From Lacipirellula parvula (GTDB taxonomy: Bacteria > Planctomycetota > Planctomycetia > Pirellulales > Lacipirellulaceae): a stretch of 64,000 bases of DNA. The notes under the pieces are model-generated. The model searched no databases, was not told the origin of the DNA, and saw only the letters and a list, made by a program, of their open reading frames with translations. The translations under genes were made by a program, and so were the position numbers. The stretch is taken from the NCBI RefSeq assembly GCF_009177095.1, contig NZ_AP021861.1, positions 5,748,501 to 5,812,500 on the forward strand, written 5' to 3'. The stretch's first letter is position 1, and each line of letters begins with the position of its first letter. Of the stretch, positions 51,956 to 60,844 are shown in pieces.

Positions 51956-52423
51956 TTAAAACCGCAGAGTGAACGATTCCACGGGGCAATACTGGCCATC
52001 GAGCACCAGAGCATTTGCCACCAAATGACCTGGCAAGTTGTGCAGTAAGTCTGGCCCGACATACAACGTCAGATTTCGCGATGCTTCGTAAATGAAGTAA
52101 CTGGGGCTGAGACCGTTATTATCCTTTCTGGCGACATAGAGCGCGACCTGCCCGGCAGCAGAATGGTTTTGCGAGAAGTAACCGGAGGATAGAGAGGTCT
52201 GCTGCTCCAGAACTTCGTAGCGCTCGCCTGGCTGGCGCAGCGTCAGATCCAGTTGAGCCAATGAGGCAGCATCAGAAACATTGTGCACCGCGCCCCAGCC
52301 CTGGGCCGGCCCGAAGTAGAAGCGAAGCGTAGTCAGCAACATCTCTTTCTCGCGAGTGTTGCCGCCGCCATCGAGGTCAGTTGCTTGGAGTGCGGCGAGA
52401 AAAAACTCATCACGCGGCAACAT
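51956..52423 (-). CDS. Small hypothetical protein upstream of GMC oxidoreductase
   Basis: 155 residues from ATG 52423. No signal peptide; beta-rich middle (YEVLEQQTSLSSGYF, GQVALYVARKDNN, FIYEASRNLTLYVGPDLL). Family not recognised. GMC dehydrogenases often need a small partner encoded just upstream, but those normally carry Tat signals, which this does not. It probably shares a transcript with the GMC gene. Confidence 0.55.
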   Translation of the reverse strand: MLPRDEFFLAALQATDLDGGGNTREKEMLLTTLRFYFGPAQGWGAVHNVSDAASLAQLDLTLRQPGERYEVLEQQTSLSSGYFSQNHSAAGQVALYVARKDNNGLSPSYFIYEASRNLTLYVGPDLLHNLPGHLVANALVLDGQYCPVESFTLRF

Positions 52424-53188
52424 TATCAGGCCTCTAAGGGAAAAATCCGATTCTGTTCGTCAAATTGCCTTAGCGAGATCTCAATGAGAATACTCTAGTT
52501 TCCTGCGGCGCATACTCCGCAGAAACTAATAATTCCTTCGAAGGGGCACGCCTGCCTACTGGCACTGATAGTGGTTCCAAAGAATTGGCGCCCGTTCTCG
52601 CAGAAAACATTCTTACGGCATCTGCAATACTCGAGCGATCTACTTCGAGTGCGGCCATCCCGGACCGTTATAGGAAGTGCTGAGCGTTGCAGACTCATTG
52701 AACATCGCTGCTATCCCTCCACCGCCCAAACGACGCCGCGCCGACGAGGACAATGTGCTGCAGCAAACCAGCATCCTTGCAGCCCCCAAGCCCTTCGCAG
52801 ACCACCGCAGGGGTGCACGACGCCCCTACAGACACCGTCAAATGAAGCAAAAACCCCAACCACCCCGCAAATGGGGCAATGGGCAATCCGCGACGAATGC
52901 GAGTGATCCTGCAAATGCTCGACCGTCCATTAATAGCTCTTGTGATGTATCTATCTTTCTTGTGAATTCGCTGGACGCACGCGCACGAATCGATACACTA
53001 CCCTCCCAATCCCCCTAAAGTCGCTGCGCATAGCTTTTTTATTTCCCCTGGGTAGTCAGCCATTTAGCGGTCGCGATTGGATCACGGACCATAGCCTGCG
53101 CTGAGCGCGATACGCAGTCTCAGAGGGTGGTTTGCGATATGCGTGCTTCACCATTTATTCTCATTCACGAGCCACTTAAGGAATCGCA
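52424..53188. other. Divergent intergenic region, no supported gene
   Basis: 765 bp between the minus-strand GMC unit and the plus-strand quinone-cofactor-like cluster. Overlapping short frames have Pro/Arg/Gln-rich, non-protein-like composition. It should hold promoters for both directions. No palindromic operator stood out. Confidence 0.45.
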
Positions 53189-53961
53189 ATGAGTATCGCA
53201 ACGCAAATGGCGGCGGTCATTGATCGATGGCGTTCGACGGCCGTTAACGTGCCTAGCCACCAGTCGCATCAGCTGTCCAGCCATCCGGTTGCATGGTGGT
53301 TCAACACTCAAAATGCGACAACCGTCGAATTGATGCGGGCTCTCGCCTCGGATACGGCATATGTCACCCCAGGGAATCCCGAGACAAGTCGCATCATCAA
53401 GGTATTTCTTCGCAACGACCGCCCGATGGGAAGAACGTTGGCCGGCGACCTCCCTGTCATCCGGCAATGGATCGCTGAGGGGGCGCCGACTGAGCTAGGG
53501 GAGGTCGCTCCCGTTGCGCCATCCCCCCCACAGAAGTCGCCGTGCCACTTCCCACGCCGGAGGAGGAAAAACAAGCCTTCCACAAGTTGGTAAACATCGA
53601 GAGCTATCCCGAATTTCTTCCCCGAGCGAACGAGATCGCGAGGGCCTATCTAGCGAACGTCGATTACACGCAGGACGAACTTCATACGCCAGGCGCAGCA
53701 GCCCCCGGAACGGCCTCGCGGTCTTTAAGCTTTCGTCTCCATATCCTTCCTTGTTTCAGCGACGAAGATATCGAGGTGATGAAAGATTTCGGCCTGGACC
53801 TCTCCGACGTTAATCAGGTCGCCGCACGAAGTAGGCAAATACTCGGCAGGCTTAAGGGAACCACTGGCGCGATCATGCCGCCCGCTGATCATGATGGGCC
53901 GTGGCCTGAAGAGTGGATTCGGACATTTGAGCGATGGATCAACGAGGGGCATGCGCCATGA
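53189..53961 (+). pseudogene. Two-repeat hypothetical protein, frameshifted at a C7 tract
   Basis: The first frame (ATG 53189 behind AAGGA) gives about 113 residues ending in a repeat-like block GDLPVIRQWIAEGAP. At C7 (53523-53529) the sensible reading moves to another frame: TEVAVPLPTPEEEKQAFHKL, continuing to IMPPADHDGPWPEEW and FERWINEGHAP at 53961. Both parts end in a W-I-x-E-G-x-P motif as in cytochrome-c-like C-termini, but no CxxCH haem site is present. Eight or five Cs would restore one protein of about 257 residues. First gene of the quinone-cofactor-like cluster; its end overlaps the next start (ATGA). Confidence 0.6.
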
Positions 53962-54718
53962 AAGAGATCAAAGCCAAGAATCTGTCGGCTCAGATTAACT
54001 ATAAGGCTGAAGGAAACCCTCCGGGACGCTGCCTTACACTAGCATCTCCAACTGCTACCCCGGGCTTGAGTTCGACTTCAGAGCCGTATGGAAGAGTTTA
54101 TTCGAGGGCATCGAACTTCACGAGTGCGGCTTGACGGACTTAGGGCACATCGTTGTGCATGTCGAAAGAGATTCGAAAGCCTACAGTGCCGGCGTTCGCG
54201 ACCTCGACTTGCTGGTTGCCGTCGAGGGCGTCCGCGTCGTGGCATCGGAATCCAGCACGGGAGCTCCCCTTGAGTTTTCGAATGCTCTCGCCGATGTGCT
54301 GGAAAAAGTCGGTGCCGAGGTGGAATGCACATTCTTCTCGACCGATAGCGGGACGAGCAAGGTTGTCGCACTTTTCGTTCATCCCATCTTGATTGACGGA
54401 GTGATTTCCTCCGACCTCGCGCCTCCCGGGCGTCTCACTCAAGGGCTTTGCTCGCCTTGGTTGGCTGATTATCGAGAATGCGGGTGCTACTATTGGGCGG
54501 CAAGTCGTCCCGATTTTGTTAATGCTCGATTGGAAGGAGCCGGTGGAGCGAGCGGAAATAGCTGGATGCAACGTGATCGCACGATCCGAAATCGCCCCGA
54601 TGCTCGTCCATATCCGAATTCGCCGACTCCAGACCTGACTCATTTCACCTATCAGGAACTCTACTTAGAGTGGCAGAGCAAGCTGAAGTTCGTCGTGCGC
54701 GGGCAGGATTCAGAGTGA
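53958..54718 (+). pseudogene. LodA-like (quinone-cofactor oxidase) domain protein with a frameshift
   Basis: Starts MKEIKAKNLSAQINYKAEG at ATG 53958. Around 54018-54025 the plausible continuation (TLPYTSISNCYPGLEFDFRA, then VWKSLFEGIELHE) lies in the -1 frame and runs to 54718, about 254 residues in total. The C-terminal block GRLTQGLCSPWLADYRECGC, followed by YYWAASRPDFVN, resembles the region of LodA/GoxA-type oxidases where a Cys and a Trp form cysteine tryptophylquinone. Full LodA is near 700 residues, so this is a short relative or one domain. Next to a radical SAM/SPASM gene and a FAD enzyme, as in quinone-cofactor maturation systems. The frameshift may be decay or an error. Confidence 0.55.
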
Positions 54719-54719
54719 A

Positions 54720-56120
54720 ATGAATCAGCATACCAGTCATCATCGACCGCTAAAATCCAGCGGCGCGCTTCCGGTTATCAATCCGCCTCCTCTGCCGCCG
54801 CCAGCGTCGTTCGAGCTGTTTGCCTACAATCCGCACGTCCATATCTTTGACTCTGAAGGCGGACCACATGCGTATGTCGCCAATCAGTCTCAAGTATTTT
54901 CAATCCCGGCGTCTCTCGCAGCCCGCCTGTCAGACCAAACCGATTTCGCCTGCGATCCTCGGGAACTACTCAGTCAAGTAGGAATCTCCTCATTCGCAAA
55001 CTCCGCCGGCGACGCCGCGACAACGTCCCCCATTCGGTCGCTGTCTCTGGCTGTGGCTCAAAAGTGCAATTTGAGTTGTGGGTATTGTTATGCGCAGGAA
55101 GGAAGCTTCGGAGGGCCAGTAGCTTCGATGTCCCCGGACGTTGCGAGAGCGGCCGTCAATCGCCTGCTTGCTACGGCAATGCCCGGCGATAAGTGCCATC
55201 TAATATTTCTTGGCGGCGAGCCGCTGCTGGCGCGCGACGTCTTAAGGATGACGACAGAATTTGCCGCTGAGCTTGCCGAACTACGCCGCGTGGCAATTGG
55301 TTTCTCGATTACATCAAACGGCACTCTAATCACCCCCGATGACGGTGATTTCTTTGAGAAGCACAGATTTTCTGTAACTATCAGCCTAGATGGATTGGGA
55401 AGCGTGCATGACCGGCTACGTCCATTCAAAAGCGGAGCCGGCACTTTTGATCGGATCATGAGCAATATTCAACCGCTGCTCGAGCAACAAGGCGAGATGC
55501 AAGTCTCTGCTCGCGTTACGGTTACCCCGCGCAACCTCAATCTCGCTGATACCCTTGTCGGTCTTATCGATCGAGGATTCCATTCCGTTGGCTTCTCTCC
55601 AATGCTCACATCACCCACCGGAGTAGATCAAATGGATTGGAGTCATCTTCAGGTGATGCTTGAGCAGATGATCATCTGCGGTAAGGAATTCGAAAGGCAC
55701 GTTCGCGGCGGCATTAGATTTCCATTTAGCAATATGATGGCCGCGATGGAGGAAATTCATCGAGGTTCGAGCCGCCCCTATCCCTGCGGCGCCGGGATTA
55801 GTTACTACGGCGTCTCCGCCGAGGGCGAATTGTCGGCATGCCATCGATTCGTGGGCGATGCAAAGGGAAGCATGGGGAACATCGCGACTGGAGTCGACGC
55901 GAGCCTTCAGCGGCAATGGATGACTGAGCGACATGTCGACTCGCAGGAACCTTGCCGGTCGTGCTGGGCTCGCTACCTGTGCGGCGGCGGCTGTCACCAT
56001 GAAGTACTTCACCGCGGTCGCCCCTCCTGCGACTACATTCGTGGATGGCTTCACTACAGTCTTCAAGCGTACATCCGATTACTTTCTCACGTGCCGGATT
56101 ATTTCTCGCGCGACCGTTGA
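54720..56120 (+). CDS. Radical SAM/SPASM peptide-modifying enzyme (QhpD/anSME-like)
   Basis: 466 residues, ATG one base after the preceding stop. Residues about 1-100 form a PqqD/RRE-like or leader-binding N-terminal part. The radical SAM site is C116-x3-C120-x2-C123 in CNLSCGYCYAQEG, with LIFLGGEPLLA and FSITSNGTLIT as further SAM-binding motifs. The C-terminal SPASM region has PCGAG, LSACHRFVG, and PCRSCWARYLCGGGCHHE, giving ligands for two more Fe-S clusters. Such enzymes make thioether or C-C crosslinks in peptides; QhpD crosslinks the CTQ-bearing subunit of quinohaemoprotein amine dehydrogenase. The LodA-like product upstream is the likely substrate (inference). Confidence 0.88.
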   Translation: MNQHTSHHRPLKSSGALPVINPPPLPPPASFELFAYNPHVHIFDSEGGPHAYVANQSQVFSIPASLAARLSDQTDFACDPRELLSQVGISSFANSAGDAATTSPIRSLSLAVAQKCNLSCGYCYAQEGSFGGPVASMSPDVARAAVNRLLATAMPGDKCHLIFLGGEPLLARDVLRMTTEFAAELAELRRVAIGFSITSNGTLITPDDGDFFEKHRFSVTISLDGLGSVHDRLRPFKSGAGTFDRIMSNIQPLLEQQGEMQVSARVTVTPRNLNLADTLVGLIDRGFHSVGFSPMLTSPTGVDQMDWSHLQVMLEQMIICGKEFERHVRGGIRFPFSNMMAAMEEIHRGSSRPYPCGAGISYYGVSAEGELSACHRFVGDAKGSMGNIATGVDASLQRQWMTERHVDSQEPCRSCWARYLCGGGCHHEVLHRGRPSCDYIRGWLHYSLQAYIRLLSHVPDYFSRDR

Positions 56121-56123
56121 TCA

Positions 56124-57560
56124 ATGTTAAACGCTGAAGTATGCGTTATAGGCGCTGGGCCCGCTGGCAGCACAATCGCTGCAGAGCTCGCCAAGGCGGG
56201 ACGCGAAGTCATACTGCTCGAGGCGCATAGGCTTCCACGGCCACGCGTCGGCGAATCCCTGGCGCCGACAATTCTGCCTTTACTTGAGTTCTTAGGAATA
56301 AAAGAAGCTGTTGTCGCTTCGCAGTTTCTCCGTCCGCAAGCGACAATTGTGCGTTGGGGCGCACGCTCCCAAACCCGAGAGGTCGAGGGTGACATTCCAG
56401 GATTTCAAGTCGATCGCGGAGAATTTGATTCGATCTTGGTGGAGATGTCGCGCCGAAATGGGGTTTGCTTCAGGCAATCGACCCGTGCCTTGACAGCAAC
56501 TCGCGATGAAAATGGTAGATGGAGAATTCGTGCCGCAGCGGACGGCGTTCTGGAAACGATCAACTGCGACTTTGTTGTTGATGCGGCAGGGCGTAGTTCC
56601 TTCTTGCGTAGACAACGACTCAGCCTAACCTGTCCAACCATGGCCATCTATGGCTACTGGCGGGATGCGCAGCTAAGCGGCGATGAAACTCGCATCGAGG
56701 CAGGACCTGAACAGTGGTATTGGGGAGCTCCTCTTCCGAGCGGCTGTTTCAATGCGACGGTATTTGTGGATCTATGCCGCATTCGAGCTGCAGACAATCC
56801 AGTTACGTTGTACCGAGCGTTGCTATACGAATCGGAGCTACTTAGAGATTGCTTGCGGGGTATCTTAACGGCAGATCCGAGGGTTTGCTGCGCCACGCCC
56901 TCCGTCGCGTCAGAGGTCGTAGGCGAGGGATGGATCAAATGCGGTGAAGCCGCTTTTACTATCGATCCACTATCGTCTCAAGGCGTTCAGTCTGCAATTA
57001 GCAATGCGATTCAAGCAGCAGCGGTAGTGCACTCCCTTCTCGGTTGCCCAGGCGGTAGTACGGTATTAGCCCGGCAGTTTTACCGTGAGCGAGTGCAAGC
57101 AGCCGCATTTCGCAATGCCATGTTCGCGAGTTCGATGTACCGCGAACCAGCTGAAAACTTTCAGACGAGTTTCTGGTGGAGTCGCGCACAAGTTCATGCC
57201 CCTACGATTAGTACGTCTGTGGCCAGACTGCCTAGTAGCGAAGATGTTCTCATGTGGTCGACAGATGCTGCCGTGCTGCAAACTCCCGTCATCGACGGTT
57301 TCTGCGTCCGTCTGGGAACTGCGGTTGTGCCTCCGGGCGCTAAGCCAGTAGCCTTTGTTGGAACAGTTCCAATTGTTGACCTGCTAGAAATATTGCGATT
57401 TCCTCGCATCGCCAAGTCTTTACTGAGCATACTGCGCTCGCGATACGGCTGCCAAGTCGGAAACGAAGTGTATCGATGGTTAATCGAGTCTGGCGTCGTG
57501 CGACAAAAGAGCGCGGTCTCTCAGAACACACAGGAACAAAAGAAGGTCAACATAGATTAG
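56124..57560 (+). CDS. FAD-dependent monooxygenase (LodB/QhpG-like)
   Basis: 478 residues, start 3 bp after the radical SAM stop. FAD-binding motif VCVIGAGPAGSTIAAELAKA at the N-terminus, HRLPRPRVGESLAPTILPLL (the GESL segment of tryptophan-halogenase/LodB-type flavoproteins), VDAAGRSSFLRR in the middle, and the second FAD motif IDPLSSQGVQSAISNAIQAA. In LodA and QHNDH systems, LodB or QhpG is the flavoprotein that oxygenates the Trp during CTQ formation. The gene order here (LodA-like, radical SAM, flavoenzyme) supports this role; a halogenase or other hydroxylase is the alternative. Confidence 0.85.
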   Translation: MLNAEVCVIGAGPAGSTIAAELAKAGREVILLEAHRLPRPRVGESLAPTILPLLEFLGIKEAVVASQFLRPQATIVRWGARSQTREVEGDIPGFQVDRGEFDSILVEMSRRNGVCFRQSTRALTATRDENGRWRIRAAADGVLETINCDFVVDAAGRSSFLRRQRLSLTCPTMAIYGYWRDAQLSGDETRIEAGPEQWYWGAPLPSGCFNATVFVDLCRIRAADNPVTLYRALLYESELLRDCLRGILTADPRVCCATPSVASEVVGEGWIKCGEAAFTIDPLSSQGVQSAISNAIQAAAVVHSLLGCPGGSTVLARQFYRERVQAAAFRNAMFASSMYREPAENFQTSFWWSRAQVHAPTISTSVARLPSSEDVLMWSTDAAVLQTPVIDGFCVRLGTAVVPPGAKPVAFVGTVPIVDLLEILRFPRIAKSLLSILRSRYGCQVGNEVYRWLIESGVVRQKSAVSQNTQEQKKVNID

Positions 57561-57760
57561 TTTGATCTGACGAAACCCGGTGTGCTTGGCTCGGCGAACT
57601 GAGTTCGAATCCTGCACAAATGCAAATTCTTTTGCGATTCTGCGTCGAATTGGGACAATTGCTTGATTGCACGCTAGCATGCGATCTTAAATATGAGATT
57701 AAATTGAGTTGAGAATCCTGCGAGTGCATTCACCGAAGATAATAAGGTGACACAAGATAC

Positions 57761-57967
57761 CAATTCGTTACGAAAAAGCAGCCGCATGTATATGACGCAC
57801 TAGCGCCCTTTGAAACAAACATCGACACGGTAGAGGTGATCACTGTCACTGTGCTCTGCGGGCGGTATCTGCGGTTCGCGAAGGGCTACTACCTGAAGAA
57901 CAGTAGGTGTACCGGGGCCACGCGGGCGATCAAGTCGTCGATCCGCTACCGACGGTCCGTTCGCTGA
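57761..57967 (+). pseudogene. Integrase N-terminal fragment
   Basis: In frame from 57761 the translation contains VITVTVLCGRYLRFAKGYYL, then KNSRCTGATRAIKSSIRY, aligning with DTITVVELCARYLKFAQAYY, then QKDGRCTKVTPAVKACIKYL of the integrase at 15416. The fragment has no start codon and breaks off at about 57948 just before a stop. The catalytic domain is missing. It marks the edge of a second, degraded integrative element. Confidence 0.8.
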
Positions 57968-58016
57968 TGTTAAAACGTTTGGCGGCTTGCTTCACTGCAA
58001 GCAGTTCCGGCGCTAC
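57930..58016 (-). pseudogene. HTH (excisionase-like) N-terminal fragment, inverted
   Basis: On the minus strand from a possible GTG at 58016 the frame reads VAPELLAVKQAAKRFNISER then TV, a typical MerR/excisionase-type helix-turn-helix start. It ends near 57951, abutting the inverted integrase fragment, so two element genes were joined head to head by deletion or inversion. Confidence 0.5.
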
Positions 58017-58034
58017 CTCTCCCTCGCCGCATCG

Positions 58035-58470
58035 TGGCAAAGCTGCGCTAGCGTCCGCCAGTGCCGCGTGAGCCTTTCGAACGATGGAGCGGGGCCAACG
58101 CTCAAGGCCTGGACGACTTCGCGGCAAGATTTCTTGTGCGTGAATGCTGCTGCGCCATCGAAACGGCAACAGCTAGTCATTCCGCGTCGTCCGGCTCACT
58201 CTCCCCGGCCCGACGTGAGCCGATATGGCTTCGGTGTAGGCGTCGAGTTCTTTCAGGTTTCAGATTCCCCGTACCGAGGTACGTAGTGCAGACTTCGCGT
58301 GAATAGAGATGCAGTAAGCATGCCGACGCCAAATCGGAGCGGTTAAGTCCTCCAATCTCCAAAAATAGGCCGGGATAACCTGAAAACGCACCATCGACGT
58401 TGCGAAGCTGACCTAAGCAAGGCTCATAAATAGACTATTCGCCATAATTTTTCCACGAATCAATTAAAGA
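58035..58470. other. Degraded intergenic DNA
   Basis: About 430 bp with no supported gene. Several frames overlap but none is protein-like. Probably relics of the same element as the integrase fragment. Confidence 0.45.
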
Positions 58471-58479
58471 TCTATGCGG

Positions 58480-59099
58480 ACAATATCCGTTTCATCTGCC
58501 CGAAATGCCGGAAGTCCATCAAAGTGCCTTCCGCGATGGCGGGCCGACAGGGTAAATGTCCTGGCTGCGGTGATCGTGTGACAGTCCCGCCATTCGAAAC
58601 GGCCGGCTCTTTCGCTGGCCCACCCGCGACGCCCAAAACGGCGTTGCCGCCGATACCGCCTCTTGCCGCCGCGCCCGTGCATGGGGTCAATCAGCCGCAG
58701 GATATCGTCGAACACGTCTCCGCCACTCCCGCGCATCCGCCGGTCGCTGTTCAATTGAACGTCAGCCAAACGACTACTGCTCCATCCAATGCGTTCAGTA
58801 GCCTCGGAATCTCATCCCTAATGATTGGCATGCTAAGCCTATTCACGTTTTGCATCCCCCTTGTTGGCATTCTCGTTTCGTTACTGGGGCTTGGCCTTGG
58901 AGCCGCCGGGCTAACGATGGCCATCCTCCGCAAGGGGCGCGGAATCGGTTTCTCCATCGCTGGTATCGTACTCAGCGGGATAACCTTGCTTATTGCCTTG
59001 TTCTTCATGTTCGTCATGAGTGCAGGCGTCACGGCGATGGATCAGGCGATCAAAGAAGCGGAAGCACGACAACGGGCGCAGCAGAACCAGCGACCTTAA
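58480..59099 (+). pseudogene. Zinc-ribbon plus transmembrane protein with frameshift (DUF4190-like tail)
   Basis: From 58525 or so the frame reads KCRKSIKVPSAMAGRQGKCP then GCGDRVTVP, the second half of a planctomycete-type zinc ribbon. The expected first CxxC is read only in another frame (DNIRFIC before 58500), so one base seems missing at about 58500. After a Pro-rich linker come two or three transmembrane helices with the repeat pattern LGISSLMIGMLSLF and GLGLGAAGLTMAILRKGRGI, as in DUF4190-like proteins. The ORF from GTG 58524 lacks half of the ribbon. Role unknown. Confidence 0.6.
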
Positions 59100-59112
59100 C
59101 CGGAGTTTCCGC

Positions 59113-59418
59113 ATGTCAGACTGTGCGAACCTCAAAGCTCCTGAAGAGGCAGCTGTTCTTGCTCTTTACAAGCAGACGTACGATGAAACCGTTCGCTATC
59201 GTGACTACCCTTAGAAAGTAACCGCTTGGACATTCGCGATACGACTAGGTTCGGTTAAGCTCAGGCCGGTTGACGCCAGTGTAAATCAATGCGAGGTAGA
59301 TTTAGTTCTCGTTGGCATCTTAGTCGTGGCATTCGTAGCGAGCCAAAACATTCTCCACGGACTGCAGCGGGAGTTTGTTGAATGCCGCCAGCGACTAAGA
59401 AAAATTGAGGATCGCTAA
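59113..59418 (+). pseudogene. Small membrane protein with in-frame TAG
   Basis: ATG 59113 opens MSDCANLKAPEEAAVLALYK, continuing QTYDETVRYRDYP then TAG at 59212. The same frame continues KVTAWTFAIRLG, a transmembrane helix (VDLVLVGILVVAFVA) and a charged helix (LQREFVECRQRLRKIEDR) to TAA at 59418. Coding character is kept on both sides of the stop; a TGG to TAG change at an expected Trp would explain it. 13 bp behind the zinc-ribbon gene. Family not firmly recognised. Confidence 0.55.
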
Positions 59419-60844
59419 ATCTTTTATATCCATATCCCAATCATAACTGCAAGACGCTCCTTCCGAGCAGAAGCAAGCTGATTGACTACAGGTGGGAAAA
59501 TGCAAATGGATACTTCCACGCTTGGACTGCCGTTAACACCGCAACGTTGATCTACTATCTCTGTAGCGTTTGTTGCTAGCTGCCCGCACCGTAGCCACTT
59601 CGGGTTCATCGTGACGTAATGGCTAACCTAATCGCTGGCCTTCCCAGCAATTCAGGTAGCAGCCGCCAACGTCGCTAAAGACGCGCATCGCATGTCTTTT
59701 CTAGCGCGCCAGGGTGTAACCCAATTCTTGAGACTCTCTGGAGTCGTTTTCGCTGAGTGCAGCGTCGAGACGATCTGAAATACGGACTGGCTGGCTTCGC
59801 CGTTGGAATTCACGAACGCGTAGAACAAATTGTCATTCGATAACTCTTCATTCTTCTGGCTTAGCAGCCATTGCCGCTTGCTACCTAGTTCGCCTTCACC
59901 TAAATGCCCACGGAGTACGCGCCGTCAGTTGTGGACGCCACTATGTCGATGCCCTGCGCGTTGCGCAGCGCAACAACGGCGAAGTAGGCTCTGCGCGACA
60001 ACTCGGCAGCGACGAAGTATTGGCCAGACATTCCTAACAGAATCTTCTCTAGACGGACGCCCTGGTGGAACCTCATGCGATTGCGATGCCCCCTGATATC
60101 GCAACCTCGTGACGTAGTGGCGTCGCCGCGTAAGCTATTCGCGATTGCTGAGAAAATCCAAGCGAGAATAGCAGAGATTAGATCGCAGGGGTCGATGGGG
60201 CTGCAGGGCTCGCTCTGCCCCGCCCTCCCCCGCCGTTGCATCCTTCATCCTCGCAGTTCCGGTCCCCCTGCCGTCTGCTCATTCTGCCAGCTTTTTCCAC
60301 AGACACGCTTTCCATGACCTTGCATGTCTTCTGCAATCCTCTTCCAGGGCAAACTGAATTATAAAAGGTTGCAGATTGAGGTTCATAGCGCCTAGAAATC
60401 TTTTGTACCTCGGCTCGAACTCGACGCAGGGCAGCCGCTTCCGTCTCCACCACCGCCTCGGCCCCAGCAGCGGCGAGGGTTGATGCGACGGCGAAGGCGG
60501 GAGGGCGAACAGATCTGCGAGCAGCAAAAACTTGCTTCGCATGCGCTTGATCGCCGCGGTAGTGCGATCTCTTGTGATGCGATGGCGTGGCGAGCATTGG
60601 CGCTATCAGGGCGCCATTTTGCCAGTGCAGCGATGCATTGAGATTCGACGTCGAGAGCGAGCACGACGCTCACGAACACTTCACAGACTCTTCATTGGCT
60701 GAGAACCCAGCCGCGACTTGCCGGCCCCTACACTCGCTCTCGCCGGTGAATGCTGCATTGGTTGGGCCTGACCATCCTTGATACCCATGGTCAGGACGGG
60801 CATCTCGCCGGTTTTTTAAGACATCCTCTCTCCGGGAGCTCGAG
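59419..60844. other. Long intergenic region (1.4 kb), no supported gene
   Basis: Frames on both strands are short or of Arg/Ser/Ala-rich shadow type, and none matches a family. The 3' end (60740-60844) contains a perfect 9-bp hairpin (60767-60795) and a T6 run after CTCGCCGG (60811-60816), features of a leader or terminator before the PEP-CTERM gene. AT content is higher at 59220-59900. Likely a gene-poor boundary between accessory and conserved DNA. Confidence 0.5.
60767..60795. promoter_or_regulatory. Hairpin upstream of PEP-CTERM gene
   Basis: CCTGACCAT (60767-60775) and ATGGTCAGG (60787-60795) are perfectly complementary around an 11-base loop, 49 bp before the ATG at 60845. There is a second motif CTCGCCGG followed by TTTTTT. 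It may be a 5' leader structure, or the operator of a dimeric regulator. Confidence 0.4.

Noticed and set aside
57595-57620. tRNA-like T-loop (GAGTTCGAATCCTGC) near the integrase fragment
   Set aside because: Suggestive position, but T-stem pairing fails and no cloverleaf can be drawn; too weak to call a tRNA or att site.
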